A stretch of DNA of 34,900 nt from JAGPUQ01 sp050250395 (GTDB lineage Bacteria; Pseudomonadota; Gammaproteobacteria; Pseudomonadales; Porticoccaceae): assembly GCA_050250395.1 (NCBI GenBank), contig JBFWOQ010000030.1, forward strand, positions 1 to 34,900. Reading direction: 5' to 3'. Under the pieces are notes generated by a model. That model ran no database searches and had not been told where the DNA came from. It was given only the letters and a program-made list of their open reading frames with translations. This document shows positions 22,351 through 30,336 of this stretch, one piece after another. Numbering within the stretch: position 1 is the stretch's first letter; every line of letters starts with the position of its first letter. Position numbers and translations under genes: made by a program.

Positions 22351-23844
22351 TCATTGAAAGGCCAGCCCATGCGGTTTCGGCAGCTCTCCGGAATCCGGCC
22401 CCACGACCTGCAGCGTCTTGAGAAACTCGATCACGGCGGCCTGCTCCCCCGGGGCCAAGGCGAAGAACCGGTCGCGCTGGGCCCGCGCCTCGCCGCCGTG
22501 AAAGTAGATCGCCTCGGTCAGCGTGGAAAGGTCGCCGCGATGCCCGTAGGGGTCGGTATTGCCGACGTCCCACAGCTTGCGGGTCAGAAACTCCCGCGTG
22601 GGCCGGGGGTAGGGCGCCACGGTGAAGTTCGCCGCCGGCGCGAAGCCATTGATCATGCCCTGCGCGACCTGTTCGTTGGCGAAGTGGTCGTAATCGGGGT
22701 CGTTGAGATCGTGACGCTTCAGATCGGTGAAGGCGGCAACCAGCGCCCCGCGCGGCCCGGCCGGCCGCAAGTGCGGCGCATCGCCCTCCCGGGTCAGATC
22801 GAAGGACACCGGCCGCGTCACATCCTCCGGCCGCAGGTTGCCCGGCGGATTGTAGGGATTGGGTTCGGTGAAGGCGCGGGCCGACAGCGTCATGGCCGGG
22901 ACATGGCAACCGCCGCAGCCGAGTTCGCCGAACAACCGCTCGCCTCGGTGGGCGGCCCGGCGCCGGTCGCGATCCTCCGGCCACACCCGGGTGGGGTTGC
23001 CGAGCGCCGCCTGCCACAGGGTGGCCGCGGTGACATCGCCGACCGTCAGCTCGTCGGTGATGCCATCGCCGTCCGGGTCGGTCCCCAGGCCGAAGCGCTC
23101 CGTGGTCTGCATGCCGTGATGGTGGTTCATGGCATTGTTGGTGAATTCCCGGATCGAGACGACCGCGCCTTTCTGGTGGAAGGGCTTGATGATCAGATCC
23201 CAGTCCACGCCCTCGATTTCGGTCGGATCCAGGCGGCCGTCCGGCAGCGCGGTGACGAACCCGAACCCAACCCCCTTGGCGGTCAGCCCGGCGCGCACCG
23301 GCTGACCGGAAGCCGCGGCCGCGCTCAGCGCCGCATCGCGCGCCCGGTGCAGCTCCGCGGTCATTTCCCGCGCGAGCATTTCGATGGCCCCCGCGCCGTG
23401 CATGCCGAGTGTGTTGCGCTCGTTCGAGAACTGCGCGTCCACCGAAAAGGTCACCGGGTCCAGGGTCTGTGCAAGGACGAAGACATTGGCGACGAAATCG
23501 CCCGCCCCGCCGGCGAATGGCTGCGCATGACAGCCGGTGCAGGAGGTCGCGTCCGGACCCGAGGTGCGAATCATGTGAGGCTGGGTCGGCGCCCGGGGCG
23601 CACCGCCGCCGGTGCTCGCGGGCCGGCCCTGCCCGTCCAACGCGTTGAAGCGGGCGTTGAACACCAGGCCGCCGTGTTCGAGGATGTCCCGGAAAGTGAC
23701 CGCCCCGGCTTCGATCCCGGCCTGGTCGAGATGGTCCTGGACCGCCGGCACCTCCCCGATCGGGGCGGCTTGGGCCGCCACCGCGGCCAGCAGGCCCAAC
23801 CCCCATGCCCGGGCCAGCCACGGGCTCAACTTCGTGCCTTCCAT
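22351..23844 (-). CDS. Di-heme oxidoreductase (DHOR/DUF1111, peroxidase-like)
   Basis: A periplasmic c-type cytochrome of 497 residues. A signal peptide ends near AAVAAQAA (residues 20-27). Two haem-binding motifs are present: CTGCH (102-106) and CGGCH (310-314). This architecture, with the MauG/cytochrome c peroxidase-related fold, defines the di-haem oxidoreductase (DUF1111) family. A calcium-loop-like DPDGDGITDEL (256-266) lies between the haems. The C-terminal half holds FTDLKRHDLNDPDYDHFAN and the family ending DRFFALAPGEQAAVIEFLKTLQ. The ATG is preceded by GGGAGG; the frame is open far upstream but without family-like sequence. Members are proposed peroxidases or thiol oxidoreductases, none firmly tied to a substrate. 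It stands alone between the transposon scar and a gene-fragment junction. Confidence 0.9.
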   Translation of the reverse strand: MEGTKLSPWLARAWGLGLLAAVAAQAAPIGEVPAVQDHLDQAGIEAGAVTFRDILEHGGLVFNARFNALDGQGRPASTGGGAPRAPTQPHMIRTSGPDATSCTGCHAQPFAGGAGDFVANVFVLAQTLDPVTFSVDAQFSNERNTLGMHGAGAIEMLAREMTAELHRARDAALSAAAASGQPVRAGLTAKGVGFGFVTALPDGRLDPTEIEGVDWDLIIKPFHQKGAVVSIREFTNNAMNHHHGMQTTERFGLGTDPDGDGITDELTVGDVTAATLWQAALGNPTRVWPEDRDRRRAAHRGERLFGELGCGGCHVPAMTLSARAFTEPNPYNPPGNLRPEDVTRPVSFDLTREGDAPHLRPAGPRGALVAAFTDLKRHDLNDPDYDHFANEQVAQGMINGFAPAANFTVAPYPRPTREFLTRKLWDVGNTDPYGHRGDLSTLTEAIYFHGGEARAQRDRFFALAPGEQAAVIEFLKTLQVVGPDSGELPKPHGLAFQ

Positions 23845-24009
23845 AGTGCCTCCCTGATCGATCAACCTGCGCCTGCGACGGCAATGTGCGGTCGCGTCCC
23901 CTTCCCTGCCGCGATCGGCTTCGGATACCGGCCGAACCGGGCGCCCCCATCCTATGCGGGCCGGAGAATGGGCGTCAAGCGCGAGCGGCGCGGACCGGGG
24001 TGAAGCCGG

Positions 24010-24183
24010 CGGGAGGCCGGGACCGGCCTGCCGGTGGCCCAGTCGAGCAGTTCGGCCGGATGCACTACGGGCAGCGGTGGGCCGTCGTCCGGCAGCCGCA
24101 GGGCGCACGATTGGGTGATGCAGCCGATATTGGCGCTGACGATCAGGGCGGCGCCGGTGTCGCGCAGGGCAGTGGCCTTGTCC
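24010..24183 (-). pseudogene. C-terminal fragment of a glcF paralogue
   Basis: On the minus strand about 58 codons read GADKATALRDTGAALIVSAN, IGCITQ and ELLDWATG. This matches the C-terminus of the intact GlcF at 31.6-32.9 kb (RDKADAIRATGATIAVSANI, IGCITQ, QLLDWATG). The similarity is clear but not near-identical, so it comes from a divergent paralogue or an older copy. The upstream part is cut off where a DUF5648 tail begins. Not functional. Confidence 0.82.
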
Positions 24184-24368
24184 GCGCCCTGGCGCCGACC
24201 AAGGGTTCCTGCTACCCAGGCACCACCCCGGTGTGGCGGCTCTACAACGACCGCTTCGCCCAGGCCGACAGTAACCACCGCTTCGTGGCGAGCGCCGACA
24301 CCTACCGGCACATGATGGCCAACGGCTGGATCGGCGAGGGCGTGGCCTTCTGTTCGCCGGAATCCTGA
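24181..24368 (+). pseudogene. C-terminal fragment of a DUF5648 gene
   Basis: These 188 bases match 16792-16979, the end of the intact DUF5648 gene, at about 93% identity by my count, including the stop codon. They encode ALAPTKGSCYP, VWRLYNDRFAQADSNHRF and GEGVAFCSPES. The N-terminal part is absent; the frame runs instead into the antisense of the glcF fragment. Homology ends at the stop codon on the right. It is a truncated duplicate. Confidence 0.88.
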
Positions 24369-24459
24369 CCGGGGCAGCTCGCCCGGACGCCTTTTTTGCC
24401 GGGCGAGCAATTTTCCATGACCGGCCGGGGACGCAACAGGCAGCGCGCTGCGCCACCGC

Positions 24460-26067
24460 CTATTTCAGCGCGAACCCCTCATAGCCTTTGCTGGCCACCT
24501 CGTTGCACTTCTCGACATAGGGCGGGAAACCGCCAATGTAGGGCATGAACACGCGCTGCTTGCCGGGGACATTGGCGCCGAGGTACCAGGAGCTGCACGA
24601 GTTGACCAGCGTGCCTGCCGCGACCTCGTTGACGTGATCGACCCAGGCGTCCTCGGCCTCTATGGTCGCGTCGATGGTGGATAGTTGGTGCTGGGCCATG
24701 TAGGCAAGGATGTCGCCAATGTATTCCACATGCTGCTCGATCGAGGTCACCATGTTGGTGAACACCGATGGGCTGCCCGGCCCGCTGATGGTGAACAGAT
24801 TGGGGAATCCGGCGGAACACAATCCTAGGTAGGTGCGTGGTCCGGCGGCCCATTTTTCTTTCAGGGTTTTGCCGCCGATGCCGCGAATGTCGATCTTGTT
24901 CAGGGAGCCGGTCATGGCATCGAAGCCGGTGGCGAATACCAGGGCATCGAACGCATGGGTCTTGCCCGCCACCGTCAGACCCTCGGGTGTAATGGCGGCG
25001 ATGGGCGTCGTGCCGATATCCACGAGGGAGACATTGGCGCGGTTGTAGGTTTCGAAATAATCGGTGTCGGCGCACAGGCGCTTGCAGGCAAAGACGACTT
25101 TGGGCGCCAGCAGCGCCGCGGTTTCCGGGTTTTTTACCTTTTGCGCGATTTTCTCGCGCACGAAATCGGCAACCATGTCGTTGGTATGCTTGTTGACCAG
25201 GAGATCGGCAAAACCGCCGTAGAAATTCAAACCGCCCATTTCCCAGCGTCGTTCCAGTTCGGCCTTGATTTCCTCGGCCGACATTTCCGTCGCGGCCTTT
25301 TCGTTGAACTGCGCATCAAACGCATTGAATTGCTGTTTCGCGGTGGTTCGCAAGGCGGCGTAATCCTGCTTCACACGGTTAACGTATTCGGGGTCGAGGG
25401 GTGCATTGCGCGCCGGCACCGAAAACGTCGGCGTGCGCTGGAATACGGTCAGGTGCGCCGCCTGCCTGGCAATTTCGGGAATGGCCTGAATCGCCGACGA
25501 GCCGGTGCCGACGATGCCGACCCGCAGGCCGGTGAAATCGACGCCCTCGTGGGGCCATTCGCCGGTGTGGTACATCGGCCCCTGGAAGGAGTCCATGCCT
25601 TTGATGTCGGGCTTGTTGGCCGCGGATAGACAGCCCGTCGCCATGATGCAGAATTTGGCGGAGAAGCGATCGTTGCCGTCGGTGGTCACCTGCCAGCGTT
25701 TGCCGGCTTCGTCAAACAGGGTGGACACAACCCGGGTGTTGAACTGGATGTCGCGCGCGAGATCGAAGCGCTCCACCACATGGTTGATGTACGCGAGCAG
25801 TTCGGGCTGGGACGCGTAGCGTTCGGACCACTGCCATTCCTGTTGCAGCGCCTCCGAAAACTGATAGGAATACTGCATGCTTTCGATGTCCACGCGGGCG
25901 CCGGGGTAGCGGTTCCAGAACCAGGTGCCGCCGGCGCCGCTGCCGGCCTCGATCACCCGCGCCGAAAAGCCCAGTTGGCGCAGCCGGTGCAGCATATAGA
26001 GACCGGCAAAGCCGGCGCCGACCACGATGGCGTTGAGGGTCTGGGTGGGGGTGCGTTGGTCGGACAT
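24460..26067 (-). CDS. Baeyer-Villiger-type flavin monooxygenase
   Basis: A 535-residue class B flavoprotein monooxygenase that would insert oxygen next to a ketone to form an ester or lactone, using FAD, NADPH and O2. The FAD-binding GAGFAG is at 17-22 and the NADPH-binding GTGSSA at 187-192. The Baeyer-Villiger fingerprint F-x-G-x3-H-x3-W-P is exact at 161-172 (FQGPMYHTGEWP). Overall it resembles cyclohexanone/phenylacetone monooxygenase-type enzymes. The ATG has GGAGAT upstream. It is not in an operon with its immediate neighbours. An esterase-like gene (14.3 kb) and several SDRs in the window could supply and process its substrate and product, but this is inference. Similar proteins are common in actinobacteria and hydrocarbon- or steroid-degrading proteobacteria. 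Confidence 0.94.
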   Translation of the reverse strand: MSDQRTPTQTLNAIVVGAGFAGLYMLHRLRQLGFSARVIEAGSGAGGTWFWNRYPGARVDIESMQYSYQFSEALQQEWQWSERYASQPELLAYINHVVERFDLARDIQFNTRVVSTLFDEAGKRWQVTTDGNDRFSAKFCIMATGCLSAANKPDIKGMDSFQGPMYHTGEWPHEGVDFTGLRVGIVGTGSSAIQAIPEIARQAAHLTVFQRTPTFSVPARNAPLDPEYVNRVKQDYAALRTTAKQQFNAFDAQFNEKAATEMSAEEIKAELERRWEMGGLNFYGGFADLLVNKHTNDMVADFVREKIAQKVKNPETAALLAPKVVFACKRLCADTDYFETYNRANVSLVDIGTTPIAAITPEGLTVAGKTHAFDALVFATGFDAMTGSLNKIDIRGIGGKTLKEKWAAGPRTYLGLCSAGFPNLFTISGPGSPSVFTNMVTSIEQHVEYIGDILAYMAQHQLSTIDATIEAEDAWVDHVNEVAAGTLVNSCSSWYLGANVPGKQRVFMPYIGGFPPYVEKCNEVASKGYEGFALK

Positions 26068-26514
26068 GGCGGATCTCCTGGGTAGCGTCGGGCTTGCCGC
26101 CCGGTTTCGTGGGTAAGCGCAAGCGCGCCGGATTATGCCGCTTTTGCTATCCGGAGTTTACTGCCGGAGAGTAACCGCCGGGTCGCGGTCCTCGATCCGG
26201 CGAACAGGGGTGCGCGCGTGCCGTGGGACGTGCCGGCCGGCGCAGTAGGCAGGGCCTGTGCCAGCCACTATCCTGTCGCGGTACCTGACCTGTCGCGGTA
26301 CCTGAAATCGAAATGGCCGGCGCGGAAAAGCCCGTATCGGGGAGCTTTGAATGACCGCCTGATCGTGGTTCCCGCGCCGGTAGGAATCCGGGGATGGGAA
26401 AACCTTCCGGATGTCCGCCCACTTCGCGGGGGCAAGCGCTGCCGGGCGCGAGGGCTTTTCAGAGCGTTATTGGAACCAGCCGGAACAGCAACAGCTCAAG
26501 CGAGGACACCAGCC
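26068..26514. other. Intergenic region with 17-bp tandem repeat
   Basis: This gap between the divergent flavin monooxygenase and glcD genes contains two perfect tandem copies of CCTGTCGCGGTACCTGA at 26272-26288 and 26289-26305. The region from about 26360 to 26400 (CCCGCGCCGGTAGGAATCC) looks like the dispersed palindromic repeats common in proteobacteria. The glcD ribosome-binding site GAGGA is at 26502-26506. No gene is evident. Confidence 0.5.
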
Positions 26515-28002
26515 GTGCAGATGCCCACCCCCGAACCCGGCATTCTGGCCCAGCGCGAGGCGCTGCTCGCGGAGCTGCGCGCGCTGCTGCCGGCGGCGCG
26601 GGTGATTGCCGATGCCGCCGGGCTGCGCGCCTACGATTGCGATGCGCTCACCGCCTATCGTCAGGCGCCGCTGGTCGCGGTGTTGCCGGACACGGTCGCG
26701 GAACTGGCCGGTGTGCTCGCGATCTGCCACCGCCGCAACATCAAGGTCGTGGCCCGGGGTGCGGGCACCTCGCTGTCCGGGGGGGCATTGCCGCTCGCCG
26801 ATGCGGTGCTGATCGGGCTCGGACGCTTCAACCGCATCCTCGACATCGACTACGACAACCGCTGCCTGACGGCGCAGAGCGGCGTCACCAATCTGGCGTT
26901 GAGCGATGCGGTCGCCGCACGCAATTTCTACTACGCGCCGGACCCGTCGAGCCAGATCGCCTGCACCATCGGCGGCAACGTCGCCGAAAACTCTGGCGGC
27001 GTGCACTGCCTGAAATACGGCATGACCACCAACAATCTGCTCGGCCTGGAGATGGTGCTGCTGGATGGCACCGTGATTCGCCTCGGCGGCAAGCACATGG
27101 ATGCCGACGGCTACGACCTGCTGGGTTTGCTGACCGGGTCGGAGGGCCTGCTCGGCGTCATCACCGAAGTCACCGTGCGCATCCTGCCGCGCCCGGAAAC
27201 TGCGCGCGCGGCGCTGCTCGGTTTTGCCGGCAACGAGGATGCCGGTCGGGTGGTCGCGGCCATCATCGCCGCCGGCATCATTCCAGCCGGACTGGAGATG
27301 ATGGACAGATTCATCGTCGCCGCCACCGAGGCGTTCTGCCACGCCGGCTACCCGCTGGATGTCGAGGCGCTGTTGATCGTCGAGCTGGATGGTCCGGCGG
27401 CGGAGGTCGATCATCTGCTGGACCGCGTGGTCGCCATCGCGCGTGCCAATGGCGCGACCTCGGTGCGCGCGAGTACGAACGAGGCGGAGCGACTCTTGTT
27501 CTGGCTCGGCCGCAAGTCGGCGTTTCCCGCGGTCGGCCGGCTGTCGCCCGATTACCTGTGCATGGACGGCACCATTCCCCGGCATCAGTTGCCCCCGGTG
27601 TTGCAGCGCATGGCGCAGATGAGCCGGAAATACGGCCTGCGGGTCACCAATGTGTTCCACGCCGGGGACGGCAACCTGCACCCGCTGATTCTGTATGACG
27701 CCAATGTGCCCGGTGAGCTGGCGCGCGCCGAAGCCTTCGGCGCCGAGATTCTGACGCTGTGCGTCGAAGTCGGTGGCGTACTCACCGGCGAGCACGGGGT
27801 CGGCGTCGAGAAGCGCGATCTGATGGGCACCATGTTCGACGCGGACGACCTCGCCCAGCAGCAGCGGGTGAAGTGCGCGTTCGATCCCGGCGGCCGGCTC
27901 AATCCCGGCAAGGTGTTCCCGCAACTCCACCGCTGCGCCGAGCTCGGCCGCCTGCACGTGCACGGCGGCCGGCTGCCGTTTCCGGATCTGCCCAGGTTTT
28001 GA
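26515..28002 (+). CDS. glcD: Glycolate oxidase subunit GlcD (FAD-linked)
   Basis: A 495-residue FAD-binding 2-hydroxyacid dehydrogenase subunit, the length of E. coli GlcD. The PCMH-type FAD domain shows VVARGAGTSLSGGALP and DPSSQIACTIGGNVAENSGG. The C-terminal FAD-oxidase domain shows NVFHAGDGNLHPLI and GEHGVGVEKRDLM, both strongly conserved in GlcD. With GlcE and GlcF it would oxidise glycolate (or D-lactate or a related 2-hydroxy acid) and pass electrons to the respiratory chain. The GTG at 26515 is chosen because GAGGA lies eight bases upstream; an ATG at 26521 is an alternative, and the frame is open to 26218. Unusually, an acyl-CoA synthetase gene lies between it and glcE. Confidence 0.94.
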   Translation: MQMPTPEPGILAQREALLAELRALLPAARVIADAAGLRAYDCDALTAYRQAPLVAVLPDTVAELAGVLAICHRRNIKVVARGAGTSLSGGALPLADAVLIGLGRFNRILDIDYDNRCLTAQSGVTNLALSDAVAARNFYYAPDPSSQIACTIGGNVAENSGGVHCLKYGMTTNNLLGLEMVLLDGTVIRLGGKHMDADGYDLLGLLTGSEGLLGVITEVTVRILPRPETARAALLGFAGNEDAGRVVAAIIAAGIIPAGLEMMDRFIVAATEAFCHAGYPLDVEALLIVELDGPAAEVDHLLDRVVAIARANGATSVRASTNEAERLLFWLGRKSAFPAVGRLSPDYLCMDGTIPRHQLPPVLQRMAQMSRKYGLRVTNVFHAGDGNLHPLILYDANVPGELARAEAFGAEILTLCVEVGGVLTGEHGVGVEKRDLMGTMFDADDLAQQQRVKCAFDPGGRLNPGKVFPQLHRCAELGRLHVHGGRLPFPDLPRF

Positions 28003-28123
28003 GCTTGCCGGGTGGCCTGCTCGCTCCCCGCCGGGTAGGCTGGCCCGAGTTCCAGTCCCCGCCGTACCGGGTGGTCGCGGCAGGAAAGGGCTTGGAGAAG
28101 TGCAGGCCGGGCAGGGAGGTCCG

Positions 28124-29941
28124 ATGAATGCTGTGACCGGGGCGATCGCCCCGCTGGAGGCCGGCTCCCTGGCGGGGCTCTTTCGGGAGCGCGTGCGGCG
28201 TTCTCCGGAAGGGCTCGCCTACCGCCAGTACGACCACGCCAGCAACGCCTGGGTCGACAATACCTGGAGCGAGGTGGCCACCGAGGTGGGCCGCTGGCAG
28301 CACGCGCTGCTCAAGGAAGGCCTGGAGCCCGGCGACCGGGTGGGCATCATTCTGCGCAACTGCCGCGAGTGGGTGGTCTTCGATCAGGCCTGCGCCGGAC
28401 TGGGGCTGGTCACGGTGCCCCTGTATACCGACGACCGCGCCGAGAACATCGCCTGCATCGTGCGCGAGGCGGGGGTAAAGCTGTTGCTGGCGGAAGGGCG
28501 CCTGCAATGGAAAAAGTTGCTGGAAGTGCGTGAGAAGCTGGAGGGGCTGCGGCGCATCCTTTCCCTCAATACCATCGAGCCCGATGACCGGCCGCGAGAC
28601 GAGCGCCTCCACGCGCTTTCCGACTGGCTGTTCGGCCTCGGCGGTGCGCCGCAGCTCCGCGCCGCGGCGCCGGACGACCTGGCGACCATCGTCTATACCT
28701 CGGGCACCACCGGCAGGCCCAAGGGCGTGATGCTCAGCCATCGCAATATCCTCCTCAACGCGCACGCGGCGAGCCGTTGCGCGGCGCTCGACGACCGGGA
28801 CCTTTTCCTCTCCTTCCTGCCGCTGGCCCACATGCTGGAGCGCACCGGCGGGTATTACATGCCCATGATGGTGGGCGCCCAGGTGGCTTTCGCCCGCTCC
28901 ATCCAGACGCTCGCCAACGATCTGGTCGCGGTGCGCCCCACGGTGCTGATCTCGGTGCCGCGTGTCTATGAGCGCCTGTACTGCCGCATCAGGGCGGGGC
29001 TGAAAGAACGGCCCCCCGCGGCCCGCAAGCTGTTCGAGGCCGCCGTCGAGGTGGGTTGGCACCGCTTCCAGCATCGGCAGGGTCGCGCCGCCTGGCATCC
29101 GAAACTGCTGCTCTGGCCGGCGCTGGATCGCCTGGTCGCGCGCAGTGTGCTTGCGCGCTTCGGCGGTCGCCTGCGCTACGCAGTCTGTGGTGGCGCGCCG
29201 CTGCCGCCGCCCCTGGCCCGCCTCTGCATCGGTCTCGGCCTGCCGCTGTTCCAGGGTTACGGCATGACGGAGGCGAGCCCGGTGGTGAGCGTCAACCGCC
29301 CCGACGACAATGTGCCGGAGAGTATCGGCACGCCGGTTCCCGGCGTCGAAGTGAGGATCGGCGATCGGGACGAGCTGCTCGTCCGCGGCGCCTCGGTGAT
29401 GCTGGGCTATTGGCACGATGCGGAGGCCAGCCGCGCGGCCATCGACGCGGACGGCTGGTTGCACAGCGGCGACCAGGCGCGCATGGACGGGACGGGCCAC
29501 CTCTACATCACCGGGCGCATCAAGGAGATCATCGTACTGGGCAGCGGCGACAAGGTGCCGCCGGCCGACATGGAGATGGCCATCGAGCTCGATCCGCTGT
29601 TCGAGCAGGTGCTGGTGTTCGGCGAGGGCAGGCCGTATCTCTCGGCACTGGCGGTGCTCGACCCCGACGAATGGCGGGTGCTCGCCCGCGAGCTGAATCT
29701 GGACCCGGACAGCGCAGAGGATTTCCATGGCCACCTCGTGGAGAAAGCCTTGCGCGCGCGCATCTCGCACCAACTGCGCGAGTTCCCCGGGTTTGCCCAG
29801 GTGCGCCGCGTGATTCCCGTGCAGGAGCCCTGGACCGTGGAAGAGGGCCTGCTCACGCCCACGCTGAAGAAGAAGCGGGACCTCATCCTGGAGCGCCATG
29901 CCGAGCGCATCGACGCGCTTTACAGGGACTTCCGCGAATGA
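28124..29941 (+). CDS. Long-chain fatty-acid-CoA ligase (AMP-binding)
   Basis: A 605-residue adenylate-forming acyl-CoA synthetase of the FAA1/FadD15 type that activates a carboxylic acid with ATP and CoA. The AMP-binding P-loop YTSGTTGRPKG is at 191-201. QGYGMTEASP supplies the A5 motif, WLHSGDQARMDGTGHLYITG the A7 motif and GRIKEIIVLGSG the hinge. A C-terminal LTPTLKKKRDLI holds the catalytic Lys. The ATG has GGGAGGT upstream. It lies 122 bases after glcD and 395 bases before glcE, on the same strand, so it interrupts what is normally a glcDEF operon. It could activate acids from alkane or ester breakdown for the acyl-CoA dehydrogenase at 7.8 kb. Chain-length preference cannot be inferred. 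Confidence 0.94.
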   Translation: MNAVTGAIAPLEAGSLAGLFRERVRRSPEGLAYRQYDHASNAWVDNTWSEVATEVGRWQHALLKEGLEPGDRVGIILRNCREWVVFDQACAGLGLVTVPLYTDDRAENIACIVREAGVKLLLAEGRLQWKKLLEVREKLEGLRRILSLNTIEPDDRPRDERLHALSDWLFGLGGAPQLRAAAPDDLATIVYTSGTTGRPKGVMLSHRNILLNAHAASRCAALDDRDLFLSFLPLAHMLERTGGYYMPMMVGAQVAFARSIQTLANDLVAVRPTVLISVPRVYERLYCRIRAGLKERPPAARKLFEAAVEVGWHRFQHRQGRAAWHPKLLLWPALDRLVARSVLARFGGRLRYAVCGGAPLPPPLARLCIGLGLPLFQGYGMTEASPVVSVNRPDDNVPESIGTPVPGVEVRIGDRDELLVRGASVMLGYWHDAEASRAAIDADGWLHSGDQARMDGTGHLYITGRIKEIIVLGSGDKVPPADMEMAIELDPLFEQVLVFGEGRPYLSALAVLDPDEWRVLARELNLDPDSAEDFHGHLVEKALRARISHQLREFPGFAQVRRVIPVQEPWTVEEGLLTPTLKKKRDLILERHAERIDALYRDFRE

Positions 29942-30080
29942 CGACCCGAAGCATCCGCCGCGACGCGGCTGGCCACCGTGCGCCCTTGTGGGAGCGGCGC
30001 CCCCGCCGCGATGGGGGGTGTGCCACTGCCACCGCATCGGCCCGGGGACGGGCCTCCTACAGGTGCCATCCCCACATCCC

Positions 30081-30116
30081 GTAGGTCGGATAAGCCGCGC
30101 GGCGGCGCATCCGACA
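30081..30116. repeat. REP-like palindrome, variant
   Basis: GTCGGAT (30085-30091) pairs with ATCCGAC (30109-30115), and an inner GCCGC/GCGGC stem is kept. It is the same element as at 9124-9160 and 11482-11518, with compensating changes in both arms (GCCGGAT/ATCCGGC there), which supports a conserved hairpin. Confidence 0.75.
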
Positions 30117-30224
30117 ATCCCGGGGGCGCATCCGGCGCCACCGGCCGCCGCACAACACAAACGGACGGGGTAGCGGTTATTCTTGCGCATCCCGCGACAC
30201 CGGTCGCGCAGCGAGAGCCGATCC

Positions 30225-30254
30225 GTGCAGACGTCCGCCCCCGACCCCGGCATT
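30225..30254 (+). pseudogene. Vestige of a glcD 5' end upstream of glcE
   Basis: The 30 bases from GTGCAG to GGCATT match the first ten codons of glcD (26515-26544) at 26 of 30 positions. The leader just before also shows some likeness. The encoded VQTSAPDPGI compares with VQMPTPEPGI. After that the homology ends and a stop codon follows about 17 codons in. It suggests that a glcD copy once stood directly before glcE, as in normal glc operons, and was deleted. Confidence 0.6.
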
Positions 30255-30336
30255 CCGCTTGGCCGCACTGCGTGGCCGGGCGGTTGCAACGCCCGCGACG
30301 GCGACTGACCGTGTCCGACCTTTGCAGGTTCTGCCC

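Larger units (their letters stand above)
29942..30336. other. Intergenic region with REP-like repeats and a glcD vestige
   Basis: This 395-base gap between the ligase and glcE holds repetitive DNA. TTGTGGGAGCGGCGCCCCCG (from about 29986) and GGGCCTCCTACAG (30051-30063) resemble the arms of Pseudomonas-type REP sequences. An enterobacterial-type REP palindrome follows at 30081-30116, then a short vestige of a glcD start at 30225-30254. No intact gene is present. Confidence 0.65.

Noticed and set aside
22195..24003. Long plus-strand open frame opposite the di-heme oxidoreductase
   Set aside because: The minus strand encodes two CxxCH motifs, a signal peptide and a ribosome-binding site; the plus frame has none.
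23845..24456. Possible N-terminal extension of the di-heme oxidoreductase
   Set aside because: The extra residues are an out-of-frame reading of the glcF and DUF5648 fragments; the true start has GGGAGG and a signal peptide.
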